DNA of 64,000 nt from Acanthamoeba lenticulata (Eukaryota; Discosea; Longamoebia; Acanthamoebidae): positions 1-64,000 of the forward strand of contig NAVB01000079.1 in the NCBI GenBank assembly GCA_002179805.1. Reading direction: 5' to 3'. The position numbers and the translations under genes are program-made. Each line of letters starts with the position of its first letter. Position 1 is the first letter of the stretch. Below are positions 10,956 through 21,790 of the stretch, in pieces. Below the pieces are notes generated by a model. It was not told where the DNA came from and searched no databases. It saw only the letters and a program-made list of their open reading frames with translations.

Positions 10956-13900
10956 ATGAAATGGGAAAGCGCCTTCGCAAAACTCGTCAACGGTGGCCCG
11001 GCTTGTCATCTCCCCGGCCCCGGATTCTGTGGGTCCGCTCGGGCTTCTTCCGGGCAGAACGCGCTGTTGGCTGACGCGGGGCCATTGGGGCTGAGCTCGG
11101 GCGCTCCGAAAATTGTCCCACTTGGGAAGCTTTGTGCGCCTGACGTATTGGCCTTGAACCGTCACGAAGCAGAGAACGAGGACGACAACACACCCTATCC
11201 CCAGCCCAGCCCCGAGCGCGCCACAACATTGCAGTGGCGTGCGCCCAGAAAACGCGGCAAGGAAGGGGCACAGGCCATGCGGCCTTCCAGCAGATGCAAG
11301 ATGAAGAAGCGGGAAGAAGATGAAGAAGAGGAGGAGGAAGAAGAGGAAGGAGAAGGCGAGACGAGAGTCGGTTTGCGTGCGGTGGACACAACAAAGGCAT
11401 CTGCTTCAGTGGATAGCGTCACCTCCATGATTCCTGGTGTACCGGCAACAGAGCGGCAGCCAAGGGAGGAGATGAAGGATGGAGAGCGCACTCGATTAGC
11501 GCTGCGGGTGCTCCATGGAGATGACGCCGCCGTGAGTGGAGGCCCTCAGGGCTCTGCCGCTGATGCCCCGAGCGAGGAAAAGGTGATGCATATGGAAGAG
11601 GCAAACGACAAGAAGAAGCAGAAGAAGAAGGAGACTGAGAAGAAGGCAAAGGAAGAAGAACTTGCGGGGGAGGTGACCCGCCTGAAAGCGCTGTTGGCTG
11701 AATCTGAGAGGAAGCGGGAGCAACTCGAGCAAACCCTGCACGAGAAGCAGCACGACTTGCTCGAGAGCGAGGAAAGATGGCTGCACGTTGCAGACTTTGC
11801 GCCGGTGATGATCTGGATGTCAGGTTGGTGGTCCACACATCGCATCCTCCCTCCCCGCCTTCGCTTTCGTTCTTTTTTCGCTTTCGTTCTTTGTTTAACT
11901 TTACGTCCACCAATCAGATGAGACGAAGGACTGCATCTACTTCAACAAGACCTGGCTCGACTTCACCGGCCGCTCGTTCGAGCAGGAGTACGGCTACGGC
12001 TGGCTCGAGGGTGTGCGGCCGGAGCAGCGCGCCCAGTGCTGCGACATCTACGTCAAAGCCTTTGAAGCCCGCCAGCCGTTCTCCATGGAGTACGAGCTCA
12101 TGCGCCACGACGGCCAGTATCGGTGGATCCTCGACAACGGCGTACGTTCTTCTCTTCCTTCACGTGCCTTTGGAGGTCACATGCTGGTTTCTGTGCTTTA
12201 ATGGAGATCTCGTTGCCCGTCAACGAAAATGTCTATTTTATCACTCGTTTTTATTTCGTATTTTACAGTTAATTTAAAATATTTAATTTAATTGACCAAA
12301 TAATAAACACACAGGCACCCCGGTTTGCCAAGCGGCGAGTGGAGGAGAGCCAAAAAGACAAGCACAAGTTTCTGGGCTTCATTGGTGCGTTCTGCGCGTC
12401 CTTGGTGTTGGCAGAGAAGTCAGCTCTGACTTTATTGTGCGTGATTCCAGGCTCGTGCATCGACATCACCGACCTCAAGAGCGCCAAACTCAACGCCGAC
12501 CGCATGGCCCAAGCCCGCACCAACTTCCTCGCCAACATGAGGTCTCTTCAGTTCCTTCTTCTTCTTCCTGTGCCTGATGATGCTCATCATGTTGCGCTCA
12601 CTCATCTACCGCGCCTGTTGGTTGTGTGACGTCAGCCACGAGATTCGGACGCCGCTGAACGGTGTAATCGGGATGACGAGCCTCCTGCTGCAGACGCGGC
12701 TCGACCGCGAGCAGCGCGACTACGTGCAGACAATCAACAAGAGCGGCCTCACGCTCCTCCGCATCATCGAGGATATCCTCGACTACTCTCGGGTACCTCT
12801 TTAGTCCGGAACAAGAAGACGACGACGACGGACCATTGACTCTTTGCTTTGGCTGCTTCTTCTGTCCAGGTGGACGTGGGCAAGCTGAAGCTCGAGATGC
12901 GGTGCGGTGATGTGCGCGATGTCGTGCGGGACGTCGTTAACTTGTTCGCGCTCGAGGCCAGCAACCACGGCAACGTGATCAAGTACGCTCTTCTCCCTTC
13001 CACGGTTTGGCATTCCATACATTCTTACCATTTCACGCCCATTGGAATGCAGCGTGAGCATCGACCCAGCTGTTCCGCAGTTCCTCATGACCGACGCCAC
13101 TCGCCTGCGTCAAATTCTGTGCAATCTCGTACTCGACCCCCAACCACCATCGACCTGTTGTGCCTGTCACTCACAGGGGGGCTCGCGCAGGTGGGCAACT
13201 CGGTCAAGTTCACCACCAATGGGACGGTCGATGTCGACATTCGCCTGGTCGACATCAACAAGAGCCCTGCCGTCGAGCGACCGCGGCCTCCGACTCCCTT
13301 GCGAAGCATGGCCCAGAGGCTCTCGTCGGCCGACATCATCGCGCCGGCCTCGCCCCCGTCGCTCTACTCGATGAACGTCGGCGGCCTCTTGTCTCCGCCG
13401 CCACCACCGCCGGTCGTCCTCTCCGGCGGTCAACACAACAAGAACAACGTCAAAGTGGACGTCGTCGTCGACCAGGGCGCGTCGCGCAAGCCGCGCGTGA
13501 TGGAAGAGGAGCTGGAGCGCGAGGAGGAGCAAGACGAAACCGCGACGCTGAGCGTGGTGGTGCGCGACACGGGCATCGGGATCCCCAAGAACATGCTCGA
13601 CAGGATCCACGAGCCCTTTGTGCAGGCCGACACCTCCATCTCGCGCCGCTTTGGCGGCGTGGGCCTGGGCCTGGCCATCTGCAAGCAGCTCGTTGCCCTC
13701 TTGGGCGGTACGCCTCTGCCCCCGCGCGCTTTCGCCCGCGCTGCGCCTGAGCTGACCCTCGCGGGCCACGGCGGGATGCGCCCAGGCGAGCTCAAGGTCG
13801 AGAGCGCCGAGAACGAAGGGACGACGGTGCGCCTGACGATCCAGGCGCGCGTGGCCAAGCCGAGCGATGTCGCGAGGCGACAACGCGAGGCACGCTCGCC

Positions 13901-14858
13901 CGCGCGCCACCGAAGGGACTTATCGTCGGGCTCGACCGAGTGGCCGGCCGTGGACGGCATCCGCGCGAGCCGCCGGGTGAGCTGCACCAGCGCCGTCGAC
14001 AGCAGCATCAGCGCCAGCGGCGCAGGTGGCGTGCGACGCAAGGTGCCGCTTTCGGCGCTGCTCGGTTCGCGAAGCGAAATCGACACGACCTACGCCAGCA
14101 GGCAGGACATGTCGACAACGCATCCGGGCGTCACGACCAAGACGGGAGAGACGGCGACGATGGTGGATCACAAGCTTGTCGAGGAGGCCAACTGGCGCGC
14201 GATGCGAAGACGATCCAAAGAACGGCGGAAACCGACCCCCGCTGTGCCAAGCAGAGAGCGAAAGAACGAAAGCGAAAGCGAAAAAGAAAGCGAAGCTGAG
14301 GAAGGGGAGAGAGAAGAGGACCAGCGACACGACGACATCGACGATACAGAATTGCGTCTGCTGATGGCAGAGGACAACGGGACGAACACGAAGCTGATGC
14401 TGAAGATTTTGGAGAAGCTTGGCTATCGACACGTGCAGACGGTGGCCAACGGGGTCGAGGCCTTTGACGCCATCCAGCGCGAGCCGTTTGACCTGGTGCT
14501 GATGGACATCATGATGCCCCTCATGGACGGGCTCGAATGCTCGGTCAAGATCCGCAAGACGCTGCCCCCGGAGAAGCAGCCGGCCATCGTCGCCATGACG
14601 GCCAGCGCGATGAAGGAGGACCGCGAGCGCTACCTGCAGGTCATGGACGACTTCCTCGCCAAGGTGCGCGTGCGCAAGCTTCTTTCTCAATGCATGGCTC
14701 GTCCAAGACGTTTTGGTTGTGCTGACACTTGCCCTTCTTCTCTTCTTTGGAAGCCGTTGAGCTTTTCGCAGGTGCGAAGCCTCATGGAGCGGTGGGAGGC
14801 GCGGTTGCGCGCCAAGCGAAGGCGACCCAGAAGCGGAGGCGCCCCCACATGCACATGA
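10956..14858 (+). CDS. Hybrid sensor histidine kinase (PAS, HisKA, HATPase, receiver)
   Basis: Ten exons (10956-11823, 11918-12141, 12315-12384, 12451-12541, 12636-12792, 12870-12982, 13053-13128, 13191-13707, 13786-14663, 14772-14858) give 1,026 residues. Order: about 240 low-complexity residues with an acidic run, a coiled coil ([16 protein letters not shown]), a PAS domain ending in W..ILDNG plus PAC, the phospho-acceptor box [10 protein letters not shown] (His about 419), N box [13 protein letters not shown] boxes DTGIGIP and GVGLGLAI, a long Arg/Ser linker and a receiver with AEDN and phospho-Asp in LVLMDIMMP. The kinase would autophosphorylate and pass phosphate to its own receiver. No membrane span is visible, so a soluble sensor is likely; the ligand is unknown. 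The intron 13708-13785 is 78 nt and open, so partial retention is possible. Confidence 0.9.
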
Positions 14859-15220
14859 AACAAACAAAAAACACTTCATGTCCTATAGCCTACGACGGGT
14901 CTCGCCTAAACGGGCACATGCCCACGCAACGCCGGTGAGTGTATCGCGCCGAAGAGGTTCGACAAGATGCACCTCTGTTGAGACCTGCCTTTTTGGGGCT
15001 GCGTCGCCTGTTTTCTGTTTGGTGGAAAGGTGTTGTGGAAATTTTTCTATTGGCCGCCTACAACGCGTACAAAAGCCTCGGAGGTTTTCACGAAACCATC
15101 AGGCCATGACATGGTGGCGATAAGAGAGGCTTATAAACCATAGAGGGTGCACACAACTCGATTAACAAACATAATCCATTTCAGCAGAACAACTTCAACA
15201 ACAAAGATCTGAACCCATCC
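14859..15220 (+). promoter_or_regulatory. Intergenic region with TATA box before the reductase gene
   Basis: 362 bp. TATAAA at 15132-15137 lies 84 nt upstream of the next ATG (15221), preceded by a GC-poor stretch. I see no other gene here. Confidence 0.55.
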
Positions 15221-18200
15221 ATGACTGCTACCTCCAACACAGGCTTCCACACCATCGCGCAGGTCTTGAAGCATTACGCACAAGCCCCTTCACACAAGGC
15301 CAAGCCAGCCCTCCTCTTCGTCCGGCCTGGCGCGTTCACAAGCCCAGGAGGCTCGGTCTACCAGTCCCTCAGCTTCCCGGTGCTCGATCAGGTCACCGAC
15401 CTGCTGGCCCAGCACTATCGGTCCGCGTTTGCCCAAGCGGCCACCAACAAGTCAAAGGAGGAGGCCCCAGCGGGGTCACGGGTGGCAATGTACGCCCACA
15501 GCTCGCCCGAGTACCTCCTCACCGTGTGGGCCCTGATGAAGGCCGGCTTCGTGCCCGCGTGCCTCTCGCCCCGCAACTCCGTCGAGGCTGTGGCCCACCT
15601 GGCCGAGAAGGCGCAGACGGCCATCTTGATCCGCGGGCGCGAGAAAAGCTTGGTGGCCGCCTCCGAGTCTCTGCTCCAGCAGGGCATCCTCTCCGGCGTC
15701 GTCGAGCTCATCTCGCCCGAGTCGCTGCAGGGCATCATCGACAGCGTTCAAGCCTCGCCATCTGGTGCCGAGAGGGACAGCTCTCAAGAGAACGTTGCAG
15801 ACGACGGGTCCGGCCGCGATCCGGAAGACGTGGCGCTGATCCTGCACAGTAGCGGCAGCACGGGTGCCTTCCCCAAGGTCATCCTCGTTCCTCACCGCTA
15901 CATCGCCGTCCTGTTGACGGGTTGCTGGTTCGACGGAAGGCCCGACGACGTGATCTACCTGATGCCGCCGGTCTTCCACGCCTACGGCCTCTACTCGGCC
16001 ACGACCGCCCTGGGCGTGGGCGCGACGACCGTCATGCCGGCCGTACCCAGCTGGCCGCCCACCGCCCGGATGGTGGTGGACAACATCAAGGAGGCCAAGT
16101 GCAACGTGCTCAGCCTGCTACCGTGGCTGCTCGAGGGCATGGTCGCTGAGGCCAAGGAGGCTGGGGAGGGCGACAGCATGATCGAGCTTTTGGCCGGGCT
16201 CAAGGCCGTCACCTGGGGCGGGGCGGCGCTGAACCAAGTCGTCGGTGACGAGCTCGCCAAGCGCGGCGTGCGTCTTCTCAACGGCTACGGTAGCAGCGAG
16301 ACCGGCCAAGTGGCCATCAGCCACTACAACAGGTCCGACGACCCGTGCACCAACTGGGACCACGTCCAGATGGTCCCGCGCGTCCGGCACGAGATGCGGC
16401 TCGTCGGGGCCCAAACCAGCGAGAGCGGCGCCGAGCTCTACCAGCTCGTCGTCAAGAAGGACTACGAAGCGCTCGCGCTTCACCAGGTCAACACTCCCGA
16501 GGGCGACTACGACCCCAACGACCTCCTCGAGCGCGTGCCCTGCAAGCCCGGCCGGCAGTGCTACGTCCACCGCGGGCGGGCCGATGACGTTATCGTCCAC
16601 AGCACCGGCGAAAAGACCAGCCCGGCGCCCATCGAAGCAGCCATCCTGGCCTACAGCCGCTCGGCCAAGGTCGCGCTGGTGGCCGGCCAGGACCAGTTCA
16701 ACACGGCGCTGCTGGTCGAGCTCCAATCCGGCCTGGCGCCCGATGACCCCGAGGTGCTCGAGGACGTCTGGCACGCTGTCCGAAAGGCCAACCAGTCTGC
16801 CCCGCAGCACAGCCGGATCGTGCGCCAGATGATCCGCCTGCTGGGCCACGAGGAGCTGGGCGGCATTCCGCGTACAGACAAGGGCTCCATCCGGCGCAAG
16901 CTCGCGCTGCAGCGACTCAAGCCCCAAATCGACCAGCTCTACGAAGCCTTTTCCGGCGGAGGCAGTGACGGCGACGACGGCCAGGCCGCTGTAAAGTCCG
17001 CGGTCGGCCTCCGAAGCGCCGACGACATCGCCGACTGGCTGGAGCGGCAGCTGGTTAAGCTGCTCGAAAGCCAAAACAGCGACGACGACGACAACGATAA
17101 GCAGGCGGTCGATGGCCGCCTTGCCCGTGACGTCAGCATCTTCAGCCAGGGCTTTGACTCGCTGCTGGCCACCCAGTTCTACCACCAACGACTCCGCCCG
17201 GCCTTCCCGCAGCTCAAGCTGCCGGCCAACCTTCTTTACCAGCGAGCCGACATCGACCAGCTCGCAGCCCGGCTGGCCGCCCTGCTGGCCGGCGACGGCG
17301 CCAACGAAGACGGCGACGACGGCCTCAAGAACGTGAAGCAGGGCGAGCAGCTCTACCGCAAGTATGTGGGCTTGATCGACGACGAGACCGCCGCCGATGA
17401 CGAGCCCTACAAGCGCCCCGAGGCCGAGCGCGTCGTCCTGACCGGAGGCACAGGCAGCCTCGGGCTCTTCCTGCTGCAACAGCTCCTGGACAGCCCCAAG
17501 GTCGAGCGGGTCTACGCCCTGGTCCGCGGGCCTGCCCAAGGCAAGGCCAAGATGGGCCAAGACCAGGCAACTACCAAGATCGACGACAAGCTGGCCCAGG
17601 CCCTGCGCGCCAAGCGGCTCGATGCCGGCCTGGCCCGACACCCCAAGCTCACGCTCTGGAGCTGCCAGCTGGATAAGCCCCAGCTGGGCTTGGAGGACGC
17701 GCAGTGGGATGAGCTCGCCCGACAGGCCACGTCGGTCATTCACAACGTACGTTGTCAGCGCGCCTCTTGACTTGAGCCCGAACAAGTCCTAAGCAAAAAC
17801 ACCACAGGCTTGGCTGCTCAACTTTGAGGCCGGACCGGCCGAGTTCGAGGACAGCTGCATCAAGCCCAGCCATGAGCTCCTGCGCCTGTGCAGCACGCAC
17901 ACGAGGAAACACTTTGTCTTCGTCTCGAGCGTGGCCGCCGCGATGCGCGCGGCGAACGCGAATGGGCGCATCGAGGAAAACCTGTTTGACGACCAGCACA
18001 AGGCGTCGGCCATGGGCTACGGCCAGAGCAAGCTGCTGACCGAACGCCTTGCCGCCCAGCACGCCTCGCGCTTCGGTGTGCCGGTGACCATCGCCCGCGT
18101 GGGCCAGATCGCGGGAGACACTGTTCACGGAGCGTGGAACACGACCGAGCACGTGAGCCTCATGATCCGCGCCATCGAGACGCTCAAGGCCATGCCCGAC

Positions 18201-18638
18201 CACTACACCGATGTGGACTGGCTGCCGGTTGACGTCGTCGCCTCCACCCTCTTGGCGCTCCTCACCACCCCCGCGGTCCCCGAGGACAAGCCCCGCGTGG
18301 CCCACTTGGTCAACCCGGTCACGCTCAAGTGGATCGACTTTGTTCGCCTGCTGCAGACACCGGAGCTGGCTCTATCCAAGTTTGACGTTGTGGCCCCTCG
18401 CGAGTGGCTCCGTCGGCTTGAGGAGTTGCCCGCCGATCCGGTCGCCAACCCCATCAAGAAGCTGCAGGGCTACTTTGAGGACGTCTTCCGTGATTCCCCG
18501 GCCACTAAGGGGACCGGGCAGTTCAAGACGGACCACACAACGGAGCTCGTGCCTACGATGCGTTACAAGCTCGATTCAGGCTTCTGGAACAACGTTATCC
18601 GCTACTGGCGAGCCATCAGCTTCCTCAAGACTCAATAA
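15221..18638 (+). CDS. Adenylation-carrier-thioester reductase (NRPS-like carboxylic acid reductase)
   Basis: Two exons, 15221-17746 and 17808-18638, 1,118 residues. The N-terminal adenylation domain shows A3 HSSGSTGAFPK (about 207), A5 GYGSSETG and A8 GRADDVIVHSTGEKTSP. A carrier domain follows with the phosphopantetheine serine in FDSLLA (about 646). The C-terminal extended SDR reductase has the NADPH loop TGGTGSLG (about 740) and catalytic YGQSK (about 912). There is no condensation domain. Enzymes of this build (fungal Lys2-like and NRPS-like reductases, carboxylic acid reductases) adenylate an acid, load it on the carrier and release it as an aldehyde or alcohol. The substrate is unknown; no aminoadipate-specific feature was recognised. 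A TATA box lies upstream and AATAAA overlaps the stop (18634-18639). Confidence 0.88.
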
Positions 18639-18639
18639 A
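18634..18639 (+). terminator. AATAAA overlapping the reductase stop codon
   Basis: The hexamer spans the end of the last sense codon, the TAA stop (18636-18638) and one following base. Confidence 0.4.
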
Positions 18640-18715
18640 ATGGAAACACACAAACTGTTTTGTTGTACAAGTAGTCTACATTGGGGAGGTCATTCAGAGT
18701 GTAGAACACGACGGT

Positions 18716-18815
18716 TCCGTGATTCCCTGGTCACAGAGGGTCGGGCAGTTCGAGACGGACCACAGCCAAAACAACAAGAATGTCGTACGAACATAGAAAG
18801 TCGTTATCCAATGAT
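18716..18815 (+). pseudogene. Decayed duplicate of the reductase 3' end
   Basis: 18716-18767 repeats 18486-18537 of the upstream gene with roughly 80-85% identity by eye: shared blocks TTCCGTGATTCC, CGGGCAGTTC and AGACGGACCACA, with small gaps. A weaker match (CGTTATCC with flanks, near 18801-18810) corresponds to the segment at 18592-18599, so the similarity follows the gene order. Frames are broken and no ORF survives. I read this as the remnant of a second reductase copy or a partial tandem duplication. The rest of the gap 18639-18935 shows no gene. Confidence 0.6.
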
Positions 18816-18935
18816 TTCACAGCAATTCTTAATTTGTGGCCTTTTGTTGGTAACCAAACCTCGCAATCCTTGCAACTCCAGAAGTCCTTGCGCAGCCCCC
18901 CGAACGTTTAACTGACCTGCACGAACAAACAACCT

Positions 18936-19905
18936 ATGTCTTTTTCCTTCTCCCCCGCGCCCGCATTCACGTTCGGTCCCCCCGCGACCACAATCAGTTT
19001 CGGTGCGGCCCCCTCTGTCAGTTTCTCGCCTTCCCCGCCCAAGACGGTGCGTATTTCTTCTCCCCCCCCCCCCAATACCCACACAGTTTCTCACCTGGCC
19101 TTTTATTTTGTGCCAGACCTTAAAATTTGTGTATGAAGACTGTGACGACCTCGACTGCGAATTTGTGTGCTCCATTTGTCATGAGCCACTCGTGGACCCT
19201 GTTGTCGAGCCCGAATGCCGACAGATGTTCTGTCGTGAATGCCTCCGCACCTGGCTCGTGCAAAGACCTTCGTGCCCTCAGTGCCGACAGCCAACGAACA
19301 TTACGCGCGTCACGCTCCCACCGCGCTTTGTGACAACCAAGCTCGATGACCTGCGCGTGGTGTGCCCCTCATGCGGTGGTCTATACGCGCGCAGTTCTTT
19401 GCACAAGCATGTGGCCTCTTGCCCCATCCGTACGTAACTTCCTGGCCGTGCGTGTTTGCCCATGCTTGGTGATTACCCCGTTTGCATGCAGCATGCGGTC
19501 TTGGTTGCGGCAGTCACGTGGCACCTAGCGACCAGAACCAGCACGAGACCAGTGAGTGTGCGGCCAAGATGGTGATGTGCCGTGCTGCCGACATCGGCTG
19601 CGTGTTCTTCTCACCGCGTGGTAGCATGCAAGAACACGAAGAAAAGTGTGCCGTGTGGCCCTTGCGCAACATCCTTCGGCATCAACAGGACACTGTGAAA
19701 CAGCTCTCACGCAAGGTCGAAGAGCTTGAGAAGGAAATAGAGTTGCTGAAGAAACAGGGAACAAGGGACACGGTCCTTCTTCTGTTTCATTCTCATTTGC
19801 TGCCCCGCCCAAGAAAAAACGTACGTATCCTCCTCGTGCCCCTTCCCTCTTGCAACCCCCTCATCCCCTGGGGGGCCTCTTTTTCTTCGTTGTGTTCAGG
19901 GATGA
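18936..19905 (+). CDS. RING finger / TRAF-type zinc finger protein
   Basis: Exons 18936-19046, 19117-19429, 19492-19820 and a final 19900-19905. The first exon is a Pro/Ser/Phe-rich leader of 37 residues. Next come a C3HC4 RING (CSICHEPLVDPV, C..MFCRECL, CPQCRQP) and two TRAF-type zinc fingers (CPSCG..H...C; CGLGCG..H..SEC; C..IGC..H..KC), then a short coiled coil (LSRKVEELEKEIELLKK). This is the usual order of TRAF-like E3 ubiquitin ligases without a MATH domain. The 3' end is uncertain: splicing at 19821/19899 ends the protein one codon later at TGA, while reading through ends at 20015. Confidence 0.82.
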
Positions 19906-20194
19906 CGGTGCCCGTGCTGCGAGCAACACAAGGCCAAGTCGGAGTTCGAGTGTTGCACTCTAGTTGTCTCACTTACTCGATGTTCTGTGGCAAACGACTA
20001 CTTATCTTCCACTAGCTTGTGCTTTGTTTTTCGTGTTGTTCTGGTTTGCGCATGAAGCCAACAGAAGAGGAATCGGGAAGGAAACCACTGGCTAGCCATC
20101 GGGTTCCAGACTCAATTAAACAGGAAATGGACCGTCCAAAACAAAGTGCTATTTTGTACGAGGATGGACATCTTACCTCACCATGTGGATGAGG

Positions 20195-20503
20195 TTATCT
20201 GGATTTAGGCTGGTGCTTCTTGTACCTCGAGTATGTGCATTTGTCCATGTTTTGTGTGAGTTGCGCTTGCAGCTCCTCGCAACGTTGAACGCGCTGTACT
20301 TCCAGAAGATCGGGCTCCGGTGGAAACTGCAGCATATGCCACTCTAGCGCGATCTTGTCCTCTTTGAGATGCCCAGCTGGAGGCACAACAGATTGTGTCT
20401 CCTTTGCCATGGAATAACTCAGCCTTCCTTGGGGGAAGAAGAGAGTTGAACTTTTGGTCACGTAGTTTAGTCTTGTGCGCATGCCGCTCACAGCTCTCCT
20501 CAT
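20195..20503 (-). CDS. Possible small protein, basic N-terminus, no recognised family
   Basis: 102 codons in one frame, ATG at 20503; a second in-frame ATG at 20410 would give 71 residues. The first 35 residues are basic and free of acidic residues (MRRAVSGMRTRLNYVTKSS), resembling an import signal. The remainder is mixed-charge and helical (CEELQAQLTQN) and ends in a basic tail. No family is recognised. The surrounding 0.7 kb (19906-20697) has no other candidate and lower GC content. It could equally be one exon of a longer gene or chance. Confidence 0.35.
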   Translation of the reverse strand: MRRAVSGMRTRLNYVTKSSTLFFPQGRLSYSMAKETQSVVPPAGHLKEDKIALEWHMLQFPPEPDLLEVQRVQRCEELQAQLTQNMDKCTYSRYKKHQPKSR

Positions 20504-20697
20504 CTTCCCACAAGCAAGTGTGTTCGGGTTTCTGGTGTGATGGTGCTTTGTGTATCGTTTGTCGTGCTCGACTCTTGTGTGCCCTTTCTCGTCAAAAATT
20601 CATGAGGGGAAGTCCACTTTTTGTCCTCTTTTTGTACAAATCAAGGCCTCTCGGATTGCAGTGCAGCACGTATTTCTTGTCGACTTACAACACCGGA

Positions 20698-21747
20698 TCA
20701 AGTGCGCGCGAGGAGCTGGCGGAGGCGCTGCTCTTCCTCGCCTTCTGCCGCGAGCTCGGCCAGCAGGGCGTCCACAGTGAGCCCTCGGCCTCGTCCTCGT
20801 ACTCCTGCAGCGGCGAGTGGCGCCCTCCGTCGCTCGTCTCCTTCTTGTTCGTCATCATCCAGCCCGTGCTTGCGCCTCTTTGGCTGCTGCGGCGGGAAGC
20901 CCAAGCCCGCGAGGAGCTCCTCGTCGTCATCTTCCTCGCCCGCTCGGGATGCAGCAGCATGTTCTGGCGCTGATCCTCGCGCGCGTTTGAGTCCACGCTT
21001 GAGTCCACGCCCGCTCTCCATCCTGTTGTTGTTATCGTCGTCGTCTTGGCTGTCGAGTTCGTCGTCCACACGCAGGCTGTCGGCGAGGCGCTGGTCATCC
21101 CGCAGGAGCGCCGCCTCCCGGTCGAGGACCTCATCAACCAGGAACGACCAGTCGACTCGGTTCAGCGCGCCCCGGTCGGGCCGCACTCGCCCCGAGAGGA
21201 CCTTTTCCCGGCCCGGCACCTCGTCCTCGTCGTCGCCGTTCTCGTTTTCGTTCTTGTCCTCGACGGCCTCCTGCTTGACGGTCGTCTCGCCCTCTGGCGC
21301 CAGCCGAGGTTTGGCGGGCGCCGCCTCTCGCAAGGCAGGCGACGAGCTTCTTCTGGGCTGAGGAGACTCAAAGGCCAGCGGCGTCGGCGGCAGGCTGAGC
21401 CCGCTTGTCGTCGTTGTCGTCGTGGCCAAGTCGGCCGATGTCCGCAAAAGCGGCGACGAAGGCAGCAAGAGCACTCGCGTGGCGTCGGCGTTGGCGCGGA
21501 ACGCGTCGTTGTTGTTGTCATCGCCGCGGCCGTTGGTTTGCGCCCCTCCGCGCGGAGGAAGGACCCGGTCGGTGATCACAAAGTCAAACACGAGCTCAAA
21601 GACGCGGTGCCACGGCAGCGGCTCGAGCTCGTCGCCTGCGGTACCACGGGCAGCCGCCTGCTTGACGTGCGCGTCGACGAGCGCCTCGACCTGCTCGATC
21701 AGCAGGCACACCCTCTGCTGGCGGTCCGGGCCGCCCACTGCGCCGCT

Positions 21748-21790
<43 letters not shown>

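Noticed and set aside
13708..13785. Reading the 78-nt segment in the histidine kinase as coding.
   Set aside because: It interrupts the conserved link between [16 protein letters not shown] and [14 protein letters not shown] and has GT/AG borders, so I treated it as an intron, though its open frame leaves retention possible.
16118..17785. 555-codon minus-strand open frame opposite the reductase.
   Set aside because: Leu/Val/Gly-biased translation typical of the antisense of a GC-rich third-position gene; the sense strand encodes clear catalytic motifs.
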